Virus record (IMG/VR): IMGVR_UViG_3300047994_000219
Span: 1-60,854 of that record
Length of the DNA stretch: 60,854 nucleotides
Direction: 5' to 3' (one strand)
From: a virus
Shown: positions 50,341 through 57,117 of the stretch, piece after piece
Layout: each line of letters opens with the position of its first letter
How positions within the stretch are numbered: position 1 is the stretch's first letter
Translations under genes and position numbers: made by a program
The notes under the pieces: model-generated
Seen by the model: the letters and a program-made list of their open reading frames with translations, nothing else
The model's database searches: none
What the model was told of the DNA's origin: nothing

Positions 50341-50353
50341 ATTCCTTAGTAGG

Positions 50354-50506
50354 TTAGTGAGTTACAACTTGGCACGAACTAGCAGGTGAAGTAGCTATGC
50401 TATGGATATCACCTCCAATATCTATTAAGAGAATTGTGATGAAAAACAACATCAAAACTATCGCCCAAATTCCGCTGTCTACTATTTGTACTTTTTGTTC
50501 AGTCAT
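50354..50506 (-). CDS. Small membrane protein, 50 aa
   Basis: One membrane helix (IWAIVLMLFFITILLIDIGG) after a short soluble start MTEQKVQIVD. Its C-terminus carries one Cys. Confidence 0.65.
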   Translation of the reverse strand: MTEQKVQIVDSGIWAIVLMLFFITILLIDIGGDIHSIATSPASSCQVVTH

Positions 50507-50532
50507 ATGCTTTTTATTTATTTAAGATTCCC

Positions 50533-50696
50533 AAACATTGAGGGGCAAGGATTTGACAGCGGTTACACCCTCTGTGATAGTCACCTTGCAATAATAATGA
50601 CAAATATCTGCAATCACTATGTAACATCGTGGCAGAGTCTCAGTCTTCTTTTGAAGTTACCTTCCGCCTTTATCTTTTCAGCCACCCTCAATGTTT
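50533..50696 (-). ncRNA. Stem-loop element A
   Basis: AAACATTGAGGG (50533-50544) pairs perfectly with CCCTCAATGTTT (50685-50696), enclosing 140 bases. Within it lie several short open frames that may be by-products. Confidence 0.45.
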
Positions 50697-50709
50697 AAGA
50701 ACCTTCTAA

Positions 50710-50789
50710 GATTAACTGACGGGGAAGCAATAATAGTTTCAATATTATTGCCAGTGATTTTACTCACGTGAAACTGTCCCCCGTCAATC
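50710..50789 (-). ncRNA. Stem-loop element B, three-way junction
   Basis: GATTAACTGACGGGG (50710-50724) with CCCCGTCAATC (50779-50789; 12 pairs, 3-nt bulge); perfect inner hairpin GCAATAATA/TATTATTGC (50727-50735/50743-50751) and GTGA/TCAC. The direct repeat AACCTTCTAAG flanks it (50700 and 50790). Confidence 0.5.
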
Positions 50790-50796
50790 AACCTTC

Positions 50797-50937
50797 TAAG
50801 GTTCGCTAAGTTCAAGAGGCACGTTCGGGAAGTGTTTACTTGAGGGGAGTCGAACCCCTCACCGCCGCCGTTGCCGAGGGAAGCTACCGTTACACTAAAG
50901 AACCCTTCCCCATACCTCTTGATTTTAACGAACCTTA
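50797..50937 (-). ncRNA. Stem-loop element C with tRNA-like arms
   Basis: TAAGGTTCGCTAAGTTCAAGAGG (50797-50819, 20 of 23 paired) with the segment at 50915-50937; inner GGGAAG/CTTCCC; and a T-arm-like hairpin TGAGGGG-loop-CCCCTCA (50841-50861) with TTCGACT loop, plus a D-arm-like TTTAGTGTAACGGTAGC. No full tRNA folds from it. Confidence 0.45.
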
Positions 50938-50948
50938 CCACCCGAGCT

Positions 50949-51012
50949 AAAAGAATTGTGGGAGTTAAAGTAACAGCAATCTTTCGATTAAATGCTCTCC
51001 CGCAATTCTCTT
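50949..51012 (-). ncRNA. Stem-loop element D with GAAA tetraloop
   Basis: AAAAGAATTGTGGGAG with CTCCCGCAATTCTCTT (14 of 16). Inner AGCA..AATC-GAAA-GATT..GCT hairpin (RNA sense) with a GNRA tetraloop. Confidence 0.5.
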
Positions 51013-51030
51013 AACCAAGGTAGATGAGCT

Positions 51031-51110
51031 GGGTAAGTTGAAGGGATAGAAGCCGTTATGCAGTAGTCTATCTCCCATTAACGGACGCCTTCAACTTGCT
51101 CAACCCACCA
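51031..51110 (-). ncRNA. Stem-loop element E with a possible pseudoknot
   Basis: AAGTTGAAGG/CCTTCAACTT (51035-51044/51088-51097), perfect. Inside, GGGATAGA can pair with TCTATCTCCC, while CCGTTA pairs with TAACGG (51053-51058/51079-51084). The last two cross, so they form a pseudoknot or exclude each other like a switch. Confidence 0.5.
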
Positions 51111-51127
51111 CCTCACGGGTTAGGGTT

Positions 51128-51724
51128 CTAGTCCCGCTTCACTCCACTTCGTTCCGCTACGCAGGACACCTTACGGAAGGAAACTGCGGAACGAGCCCGC
51201 GTGCCGGCATAGCGATAGTCGGACCAGCACCAGCCCACGCCGAACTCGCCGTCGCGCCAATAGGCCTCTGGAACGTAGCCATCCCGATCGCGAGAACCCG
51301 CGCAGAGCGTCCAATTCTTTTCATCGAGATGCTTACCGTACTTTTTAAAGTAAGTAATTTCCAGTAGCAACCGTTCCTCTAAGGTAATCGTTTTCATTCC
51401 CTTGGCCTTGATATCATCAGCCGAAAGATTGGCGTTCTCTTCGTCGGCTTCCTGAACGTCCTTAAAGTAAACGGTGTAGTTACCCTTGCGTTGTGAGGTG
51501 ATGTTGTTCAGATCAAGGTAATCCGACTTCCAGCAGGGGAATAACGTTTGGCATTCGGCAAAGAGGGATGAGGCGGTCATCGTGTCTTTCATGTCGAGGC
51601 GGATGAGGTTTTCGGATTGGTAAACTGGTTTTACGGTTGACAGCTTCAAATTCTCCTCTAACAGACGGATTATCTCGTCAAGCTTTTTTTCTACGGGTGA
51701 TATGGTTTTCTTTTTTGGTTTCAT
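51128..51724 (-). CDS. Variable-protein-like (C-type lectin/DGR-target style) protein, 198 aa
   Basis: MKPKKKTISPVEKKLDE start and helical N-terminus; the C-terminus (CAGSRDRDGYVPEAYWRDGE, then FGVGWCWSDYRYAGTRARSA) resembles the variable region of C-type lectin-fold targets of diversity-generating retroelements that I recall from candidate-phyla genomes. The last 150 bases are far richer in G+C than the rest of the gene. No reverse transcriptase is found in this genome. It could be diversified in trans, be a relic, or be just a lectin-like protein. I used the ATG at 51724. Confidence 0.55.
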   Translation of the reverse strand: MKPKKKTISPVEKKLDEIIRLLEENLKLSTVKPVYQSENLIRLDMKDTMTASSLFAECQTLFPCWKSDYLDLNNITSQRKGNYTVYFKDVQEADEENANLSADDIKAKGMKTITLEERLLLEITYFKKYGKHLDEKNWTLCAGSRDRDGYVPEAYWRDGEFGVGWCWSDYRYAGTRARSAVSFRKVSCVAERSGVKRD

Positions 51725-52086
51725 AGTTGTGGAGGGGTTAGTAATTCGTGGGGACACTTTCTTCCCCAACTTGTTGCTTGGTTGCAATTATGACACAGTA
51801 TTCTCAAGTTTTTAGGATAACCATTTTTACGAACCCAGAAGTAAAATCTCATCCCAGAAAAACCTAGTTCTTTCCTATGGTTATGACCACCGCCCTCAAT
51901 ATGGTCTATGGCTAAAAAGACTATTTCGCTTTCTCCGCAACATTGACATTTTCCTCCGTAATGTCTTACTACTTCTTCCCTAACTTTTAGGTTATACTGT
52001 TTTGTCCACCTCAGTCGTCTTTCTTTGTTTTTATAATAAGACTTCCTGTTTGATTCTCTTTGCTTTTCTTTTTGTTTGTTATTCAT
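51721..52086 (-). CDS. HNH-type endonuclease, 121 aa
   Basis: REEVVRHYGGKCQCCGESEI and FLAIDHIEGGGHNHRKEL, then RILCHNCNQATSWGRKCPHE: this is the well-known 'CCGE...IDHIxGGG...LCHNCN' HNH. Its own promoter has TTGAAA-17-TATAAT. Probably mobile. TATAAT lies eight bases before the ATG. Confidence 0.85.
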   Translation of the reverse strand: MNNKQKEKQRESNRKSYYKNKERRLRWTKQYNLKVREEVVRHYGGKCQCCGESEIVFLAIDHIEGGGHNHRKELGFSGMRFYFWVRKNGYPKNLRILCHNCNQATSWGRKCPHELLTPPQL

Positions 52087-52094
52087 ATACGAGT

Positions 52095-52123
52095 ATTATA
52101 ACATATCGTATATTACTTTTCAA
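52095..52123 (-). promoter_or_regulatory. Promoter of the HNH gene (TTGAAA-17-TATAAT)
   Basis: TTGAAA (52118-52123) and TATAAT (52095-52100), 17 bases apart, and an extended TGT before the -10. Confidence 0.65.
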
Positions 52124-52508
52124 GCAAGTGTTTGTGTTCGTAAATGTTGCCGATGACTTCAAAAGGATGAATGGCGTGTCCATCGTGAACCCTACTCCAT
52201 CCTTCTCCGATACTGGTTTTACTATAAAATGCCCACGCTCCCCAACCTTCTTTCCAAACTATCTCGCAGTTCATTTCTTTCGGCTTTCCTGATTTCGTAA
52301 ACTCGTAAACCCTTTTTACAATATCCCCCTCATAAATCTCCTTGCCGTTTTTGTCTTTGAGGCCAGTGAATTGTTGTAAGTCGAATTTGCCATCATTATC
52401 AGATACCCCAAAATTATAATAATAACCGCCAATTTCTTCCATTTCTTCTTGTGTATAATATCTTTTTTTTATTTTATCGTATGCTCTAAATTTTATTTCT
52501 CGATTCAT
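52113..52508 (-). CDS. YopX-family protein, 131 aa
   Basis: REIKFRAYDKIKKRYYTQEE, then LQQFTGLKDKNGKEIYEGDI and DGHAIHPFEVIGNIYEH match the YopX family found in many phages, role unknown. Confidence 0.85.
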   Translation of the reverse strand: MNREIKFRAYDKIKKRYYTQEEMEEIGGYYYNFGVSDNDGKFDLQQFTGLKDKNGKEIYEGDIVKRVYEFTKSGKPKEMNCEIVWKEGWGAWAFYSKTSIGEGWSRVHDGHAIHPFEVIGNIYEHKHLLEK

Positions 52509-52509
52509 A

Positions 52510-53004
52510 TTATTTAGGAAATTCGTTAATAATTTCAGAAGCCTCTATCTCTGCCATTTGTTCGTATTCTTCGGTTTCTTTCTTTTTGGCATACTGGCGC
52601 TTTGAATTACGATCTTGAAGCGCTACTCTTTTATGCCTGAAAAGCTCAAATTTGCTCGGCGTGATATGCGTAAGAAGCAAACTATCCACAGGTGGAGGAT
52701 CAATGATCACCCCGTAATGCGGTTTACCCATATACTGCGTTTTCTTAAGCGCACCGAATTCAGCCATCGCTTCTTCAAGATTGATAATATCGATCATTTC
52801 CGTTTCGTTGTATCGAACCCACTCAATCTTTATTTCATCATTCGGCAATTTAGTACGAACCTCACGTTTCTTGAAAACCTTCACTTCTTTCGGCTCTTTG
52901 AATTTTTCCAAGAATTGCTCAAATTCATCAAGCTCTTTATTGGTATATTCAGGCCACAGCGTTGGCAATTTATCTTTACCAACCGCTTTACTTTTCATTC
53001 CCAT
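52510..53004 (-). CDS. Hypothetical protein, 164 aa
   Basis: Charged helical protein (ELDEFEQFLEKFKEPKEVKV) with a short core YGVIIDPPPVDSLLL. DPPP recalls a methyltransferase motif, but no SAM-binding motif is present and the protein is too short, so I do not name it an enzyme. Confidence 0.65.
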   Translation of the reverse strand: MGMKSKAVGKDKLPTLWPEYTNKELDEFEQFLEKFKEPKEVKVFKKREVRTKLPNDEIKIEWVRYNETEMIDIINLEEAMAEFGALKKTQYMGKPHYGVIIDPPPVDSLLLTHITPSKFELFRHKRVALQDRNSKRQYAKKKETEEYEQMAEIEASEIINEFPK

Positions 53005-53010
53005 ATAATG

Positions 53011-53727
53011 TTAGAGATATTTTGCCAAAGTTTCCAACGTCCACTTTGTCATATATCCTCCGTTTTCTTTTAAGTCTTTTTGAAGCTTCGACATAGCTTC
53101 ACGTAATTTTCTATCGTTAAAAGGAACCAATTCGCGAGCAGCTCTCATATTTCTCAAACCAAATTTACGCCACTCTCCACGGTTCTCCTTTGGAATCCCC
53201 GAATCTTCATCCTCGGCATACTCCCCAATAATGCGAATATGTCTATATGCAGATCCACGACACATCAAAACAAATTCCTGTAATGACATAGGTAATGTTT
53301 CATCTTTTTGATCTTTTCGGAAAAAACTATCAGATTTAAGGGGGGCGAAGCTTGCCTTCGCTTCTTGTTCTTTATTAGTAACTATATCAGTGTTACTTAA
53401 GGGAGCTGTTTCAGCATTTTGCTGTTTTGCCTCTTTGCTGTTTTGGCATTCAGGGTCGTGGGTAATATAGTATTCAACCCGACCATCCGCCTTCTTATTT
53501 CTTTTTAGAAAACCAAATTTCTCAAGCTCCTTCATTCCTTTATTGATAGAGCGAATACCATCAGAACATTCAAGCGCGATCCTTTTTACCGCGAAATCCC
53601 AGTCATTCGGTTTGCTATAAATATATCCAAACAATCCCTTTGCTTTCAAGGAAAGACGTTTGTCTTTAAAAATCACATTAGCAATAATTGTGAATGGAAC
53701 TTCGCCTTTTTTTAATTTTTCCTTCAT
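53011..53727 (-). CDS. Winged-helix replication protein, 238 aa
   Basis: Starts with a HTH_36-like winged helix: VIFKDKRLSLKAKGLFGYIY, DWDFAVKRIALECSDGIRSI, then LEKFGFLKRNKK. The C-terminus is a helical domain. This architecture is typical of phage replication initiators that load a helicase. It follows the SSB-like gene across a promoter-DnaA-box region, consistent with a replication role. Confidence 0.75.
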   Translation of the reverse strand: MKEKLKKGEVPFTIIANVIFKDKRLSLKAKGLFGYIYSKPNDWDFAVKRIALECSDGIRSINKGMKELEKFGFLKRNKKADGRVEYYITHDPECQNSKEAKQQNAETAPLSNTDIVTNKEQEAKASFAPLKSDSFFRKDQKDETLPMSLQEFVLMCRGSAYRHIRIIGEYAEDEDSGIPKENRGEWRKFGLRNMRAARELVPFNDRKLREAMSKLQKDLKENGGYMTKWTLETLAKYL

Positions 53728-53795
53728 AACTTTTTAATGGATTTTTAATGTTTGATTTTCTTTTTTTAGAGGTTCAATGCCTCCTCAACAAACAT

Positions 53796-53824
53796 ATTAT
53801 CGCCCTATCAAGGGGATATTGCAA
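53796..53824 (-). promoter_or_regulatory. Promoter of the replication gene
   Basis: TTGCAA (53819-53824), 17 bases, GATAAT (53796-53801). The block CCTATCAAGGGGATATTGCAATGG (part of it) repeats at 57022-57045. Confidence 0.65.
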
Positions 53825-53850
53825 TGGGCGGGTTATCCCCTATCCGCCCA
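53825..53850. other. Hairpin upstream of the replication promoter
   Basis: TGGGCGG (53825-53831) and CCGCCCA (53844-53850), just upstream of the -35. It carries TTATCCCCT, a DnaA-box relative, in its loop (53833-53841). Confidence 0.5.
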
Positions 53851-53854
53851 CTGC

Positions 53855-53863
53855 TTATCCACA
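53855..53863. promoter_or_regulatory. DnaA box near the replication gene (copy 4)
   Basis: TTATCCACA on the plus strand, between the SSB-like stop and the replication promoter. Could mark an origin. Confidence 0.6.
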
Positions 53864-53865
53864 AC

Positions 53866-54729
53866 CTAGAACGGGATATCCTTCACGTCAATCTCCTCGC
53901 TTTTCGGAAACTTTGCTCCTCCTTCTTCATCATCCTCATCTTCCTCATCGCCTTCGTCAGAAGTTCCTTTGGTATCATCAATTACAGGAATATCATTGAT
54001 ATCAACTGTTGGCAAGTTAGAAGAAGATTTTTTCGACACCTTCGAACCTACATCCATACGCGCATCGATAGCCAAGATTCGCTCGTGCAAATCGTTGATC
54101 ATATCTTTCACCTTTACCAATTCCTCCTCATCAAGTTTCGCACCTTTAACGAAAGAGATAGAGAAATAGTCGCCCTGCGGTCCTTCTTCTTTGACGGGTG
54201 TTATTTTGGTAACAAACTCATGCGAATGCTCATTCGTTCCGAAAGATTGAAGGTAATCGTAGAATTTGAGAACTTTCTCTTTGTGTTTGAAATCTGAACC
54301 AAGCGAAGAACCTTTGATAGTAACCCGTACCACCTTATCTTCTTTAGGAATCCAGCAATAAACAATCTGCTGGGTTTTCAGCGTTGGGTTATTGTCGCGG
54401 ATCTCCGTTGCCAAGCCGTATTCTTTTTTCCCGTCAGGCTTGTAAAGCGTAACTAAATCCGCTTTATGATTATGTTCATTCGTCCGCATTGTGGCCTTCT
54501 TTGAATAGGCAGAAAGCACTCGGCGGATCTTTAAGAAAACCACTTCAAGCGGTTCGCCCGCCTGCGTAATGGTTTTCTTTGGGTATTTTCCCGTTTGCTC
54601 ATCGCGCTTAGCATCTTTCTCTTGCTCGGAGAAAAAGCCTTCGTTGCCGTTAAAAGTTACCTTATCGAGAGAAAGGGCTGCTCGGCGGTAGATTCCTTCC
54701 CCAGTCTTTGCTGAAAAATCTTCTTGCAT
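53866..54729 (-). CDS. SSB-like / recombination accessory protein, 287 aa
   Basis: The C-terminus is an acidic tail ending EEIDVKDIPF, which mimics the DDDIPF tip of bacterial SSB used to recruit replication partners. DINDIPV appears earlier in the tail too. The N-terminal region (GIYRRAALSLDKVTFNGNEG) does not match a standard OB-fold by eye. Its place beside the exonuclease and replication genes supports a ssDNA-binding role. Confidence 0.65.
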   Translation of the reverse strand: MQEDFSAKTGEGIYRRAALSLDKVTFNGNEGFFSEQEKDAKRDEQTGKYPKKTITQAGEPLEVVFLKIRRVLSAYSKKATMRTNEHNHKADLVTLYKPDGKKEYGLATEIRDNNPTLKTQQIVYCWIPKEDKVVRVTIKGSSLGSDFKHKEKVLKFYDYLQSFGTNEHSHEFVTKITPVKEEGPQGDYFSISFVKGAKLDEEELVKVKDMINDLHERILAIDARMDVGSKVSKKSSSNLPTVDINDIPVIDDTKGTSDEGDEEDEDDEEGGAKFPKSEEIDVKDIPF

Positions 54730-54733
54730 AGGT

Positions 54734-54937
54734 TTATTCTTTAGGTTTTTTTTGTTCTATTTGGTTTTTGAGATCCTTTATCAAGACCTCGACATCAGAA
54801 ACGTGCCAGACGCTCAAAATGGTCTTGGCAACGTCCTCGGTGCTTAGGTAGCCCACTTCTTGCCTTGCGTTGTGCAAAGCGATTCCTAGCCCCATTTTGG
54901 TGGCCTCACGAGCTTCTTTATATGCTTTCTTGCTCAT
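54734..54937 (-). CDS. Hypothetical protein, 67 aa
   Basis: Helical, starts MSKKAYKEAREATKMG, ends basic. The longer frame (to 54955) overlaps the 61-aa gene more. Role unknown. Confidence 0.6.
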   Translation of the reverse strand: MSKKAYKEAREATKMGLGIALHNARQEVGYLSTEDVAKTILSVWHVSDVEVLIKDLKNQIEQKKPKE

Positions 54938-55103
54938 CTTTTTGGGACATCTCATCGTACTGTTTCCAGTATTCGGGAAATGCCTCTTTTAATTTTATTA
55001 CATTGAAGACATCGGCGCGGTAGAAACATTCGGATAACGCTCGCACGAAACTGCCTCCGTACTTGTACATCGCGTCAACTACTCTGAATTCATCTTCTGT
55101 CAT
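54918..55103 (-). CDS. Hypothetical protein, 61 aa
   Basis: Small protein with MTEDEFRVVDAMYKYGGSFV and an aromatic acidic end. One base from the exonuclease stop. Confidence 0.65.
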   Translation of the reverse strand: MTEDEFRVVDAMYKYGGSFVRALSECFYRADVFNVIKLKEAFPEYWKQYDEMSQKDEQESI

Positions 55104-55104
55104 A

Positions 55105-56403
55105 TTAAGTTACAACTGCTTCCTCTTCCTCGGCGGTGCCAGCGTATTGCGGGGCAAGCGCCATCGGATCGAAACCAGATTGTTGCATTTCTTTAATAAC
55201 ATCGACATTTTTTGCAGTCATTTCGTAGCCCTTCGAAATATCATCAGGGAGATAAACCTGGTCGCCTTCTGTGCTGATAATATACTGCCTTTTGACAGCC
55301 TTTGATTCGGCAGTTTTTGGCGTTTTTTCAATCACCACATCTATCTCACTTTTCTGATAAGATTTCAACCATTCAACGCGTGAATAAGCCGTTTTCATTC
55401 TTCCTAGCACTCGATTCCATCGACTGACAATCGGCATGACTTCTTCCTCGAATTGCAACTGTGTTTCATAGCCGTATAGCATCGTTAGGTAAGCAGAATA
55501 CTCGACTCCCCAATTACGGGCGAACTTCTTCAAATCTTCATCCCAAACAAGGTTCTTTTCCAAAGGTGGCAATCCTTCCAAAGGAATCCAGGTCCACTTG
55601 AGCTCGTCATCGTTGGCTGGCTTGATAAGGAATTTCTCGATCGGCGTATCTTTATGCGCCTGATAGAATGCAGAAATTTCTTCAACTGCTTTGCGATATT
55701 CCTTTTCCGTTTCAGCATTGTTTTCAACGGGGATTTCCAGCATGCGTAAATCATCACGACAGATATAGACCACATTGCCACGAGGGAAATTTTCGGCCTT
55801 CAAGTAATGGAACAACTGCAAACGGTGATTCTTTGAGGCGTTTCCTGTCCTCTCCATTGCGTCCATCATAAAAGATGAGCAGGATTTAATTTCGAGGAAA
55901 AGATCTGCCAAACCTTCAGGATATTTTTCAGCGAAGTTTTCAACAATAGCCTGCGAAGCTGCCATAAAGAATTCAGGTAGCTCCAAAGCTGCCAGATGCT
56001 CTTTATAGTGCTCATAATCAGGAATCCCGCCCGCAATGTAGTCGATTTTTCCCGTTACCTGCACCAATCCTGGATAATTGTAACCTACCCATTTTTGGTT
56101 TTCCTTTAAGATTCCCGCGCGCTTAAGAACCAATCCGACAACCCATTCAAACATATTACCCGCTTCAAACTTTCTTTTCGATCGTGCATTCGGCGGATTC
56201 GTTGGTTCAACTCCACGCATCTTCAAAAAGATTTCAATGTTCGCTTTTCCCAACTCCGAAGCCCAAACCCGATCACGTTCTTTCATCGGACGTTCAGCCT
56301 TGCTTACTAAAGCCAAGTTCCAAGCATCTCCCATTTTCCAACTGTTGGAACGAGGAAAGAAACTCGGCTGCTTGTTAGTCCTCCCCTTATTATTTTCCGC
56401 CAT
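55105..56403 (-). CDS. PD-(D/E)XK exonuclease (RecB/Cas4/YqaJ-like), 432 aa
   Basis: The order VTGKIDYIAGG (Asp), DLFLEIKSCSSF (ExK) and HRLQLFHYLKAEN (Gln motif) matches RecB-like exonucleases. The N-terminus (KAERPMKERDRVWASELG ... RKFEAGNMFEW) suits entry residues of this family. It would resect double-strand ends with the SSB-like partner for recombination. Confidence 0.85.
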   Translation of the reverse strand: MAENNKGRTNKQPSFFPRSNSWKMGDAWNLALVSKAERPMKERDRVWASELGKANIEIFLKMRGVEPTNPPNARSKRKFEAGNMFEWVVGLVLKRAGILKENQKWVGYNYPGLVQVTGKIDYIAGGIPDYEHYKEHLAALELPEFFMAASQAIVENFAEKYPEGLADLFLEIKSCSSFMMDAMERTGNASKNHRLQLFHYLKAENFPRGNVVYICRDDLRMLEIPVENNAETEKEYRKAVEEISAFYQAHKDTPIEKFLIKPANDDELKWTWIPLEGLPPLEKNLVWDEDLKKFARNWGVEYSAYLTMLYGYETQLQFEEEVMPIVSRWNRVLGRMKTAYSRVEWLKSYQKSEIDVVIEKTPKTAESKAVKRQYIISTEGDQVYLPDDISKGYEMTAKNVDVIKEMQQSGFDPMALAPQYAGTAEEEEAVVT

Positions 56404-56533
56404 CTTCTAAAAGCTTTAATTCTTTTTCCAAAAGCTCGAGCGTTAATTTGTCGTCCTCCATTTGCTTTTGTCGCCAGTCGCACATAGCTTTCAATTCTTT
56501 GATTTTCTCTCTGATTATTTCTATTTTTTCCAT
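56390..56533 (-). CDS. Small coiled-coil protein, 47 aa
   Basis: MEKIEIIREKIKELKAMCDW followed by a heptad-rich tail (LTLELLEKELKLLEDGGK). Overlaps the exonuclease start by 14 bases. Confidence 0.65.
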   Translation of the reverse strand: MEKIEIIREKIKELKAMCDWRQKQMEDDKLTLELLEKELKLLEDGGK

Positions 56534-56542
56534 AAACTTTGA

Positions 56543-56869
56543 TTAGTTAATTTTACTTCCCATCGCCAAAAACCAAATCGCTTCATTGATTCCGCGCTGC
56601 CTCGCAACCTCTTTCGAAGTCGGAAGGTAACGCATTTCTGCGGTACGCGATTCATCATTCTGAATGTATCGGCGAATTCTCCCGATCGCACTTTCACGCG
56701 GTAGGTCATACAGATTTCCGAGGTAGACCGAACTGAAATTTTCCTCTCCGAAAGAAATCTGATTCGGATAAAATTTCTTCCAAAGTTCTATCATCAAACG
56801 AATATCACTATTGCGCGCTTCTGGGAAATCCCGAAGGATTTCTTCAACTTGATTTTTTAGTTTCTGCAT
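56543..56869 (-). CDS. Conserved phage hypothetical protein, 108 aa
   Basis: LYDLPRESAIGRIRRYIQND and MRYLPTSKEVARQRGINEAI resemble conserved phage proteins with 'RRKIQN...LPT' motifs, role unknown, perhaps DNA binding. Confidence 0.7.
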   Translation of the reverse strand: MQKLKNQVEEILRDFPEARNSDIRLMIELWKKFYPNQISFGEENFSSVYLGNLYDLPRESAIGRIRRYIQNDESRTAEMRYLPTSKEVARQRGINEAIWFLAMGSKIN

Positions 56870-56946
56870 AATTTTGCTTTTTCAATATAAAAAAAACCTT
56901 GCACGTTGTCGTGGAAAGTTAGAAGTATACCGAATAGTTTTTGCAT
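56857..56946 (-). CDS. Possible small peptide, 29 aa
   Basis: MQKLFGILLTFHDNVQGFFY... with an AACT-ATG start, overlapping the start of the 108-aa gene. May be a leader peptide or a real small protein. Confidence 0.4.
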   Translation of the reverse strand: MQKLFGILLTFHDNVQGFFYIEKAKLCRN

Positions 56947-57014
56947 AGTTTAGTTTGTAATTTCCTTTTATATATAGGTAGAAGTATCGACCAATCTCAA
57001 CCTCTCCTAATCCT

Positions 57015-57043
57015 ATTATGCTCCTATCAAGGGGATATTGCAA
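57015..57043 (-). promoter_or_regulatory. Promoter of the replication/recombination operon
   Basis: TTGCAA (57038-57043), 17 bases, CATAAT (57015-57020). The sequence from -10 to -35 is nearly identical to the 53796 promoter. A TTATCCCCA (57052-57060) lies eight bases upstream. Confidence 0.65.
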
Positions 57044-57051
57044 TGGTAAAG

Positions 57052-57060
57052 TTATCCCCA
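57052..57060. promoter_or_regulatory. DnaA-box-like 9-mer (TTATCCCCA)
   Basis: One base from the DnaA box, eight bases upstream of the TTGCAA -35. Confidence 0.4.
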
Positions 57061-57073
57061 ACCTGTGCAAAAC

Positions 57074-57101
57074 AAAAAGCGCCCATTAAGAGCGACTTTT
57101 T
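57074..57101 (-). terminator. Terminator after the 51-aa membrane gene
   Basis: In RNA sense AAAAAG-T-CGCTC, small loop, GGGCG-CTTTTT-GTTTT, directly following an exact copy of the 16-bp palindrome. Confidence 0.65.
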
Positions 57102-57114
57102 GCCTCGGGGCAAA
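57099..57114. repeat. 16-bp palindromic repeat, exact copy 4
   Basis: TTTGCCTCGGGGCAAA in the spacer between the membrane gene and a terminator. Confidence 0.85.
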
Positions 57115-57117
57115 ATC

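Larger units (their letters stand above)
50507..51127. other. 0.6 kb stretch without a convincing gene, full of stem-loops
   Basis: I see no good coding frame here. A GTG-started frame (50678-50941) follows the hairpin repeats rather than a protein pattern. A second region (about 50520-50680) contains three short overlapping frames. The dominant signal is a row of long inverted repeats, listed separately as RNA elements. Confidence 0.6.

Noticed and set aside
50533-50650. A small Cys-containing peptide (IADICHYYC...) in element A
   Set aside because: Three overlapping short frames compete, none with a good start; the 12-bp terminal stem is the clearer signal.
50797-50937. A tRNA gene on the minus strand
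   Set aside because: A T-arm-like hairpin and D-arm-like segment exist, but no acceptor stem or proper anticodon loop can be formed with normal spacing; I keep it only as a tRNA-like structured element.
50678-50941. An 87-aa protein from a GTG start
   Set aside because: Its repeated NLRR segments follow the direct repeat AACCTTCTAAG and the stem-loops, and the start is weak.
50507-51127. A CRISPR array
   Set aside because: The hairpins differ in sequence and length and have no regular repeat-spacer spacing.
52510-53004. An adenine methyltransferase because of DPPP
   Set aside because: There is no SAM-binding motif and the protein is too short.
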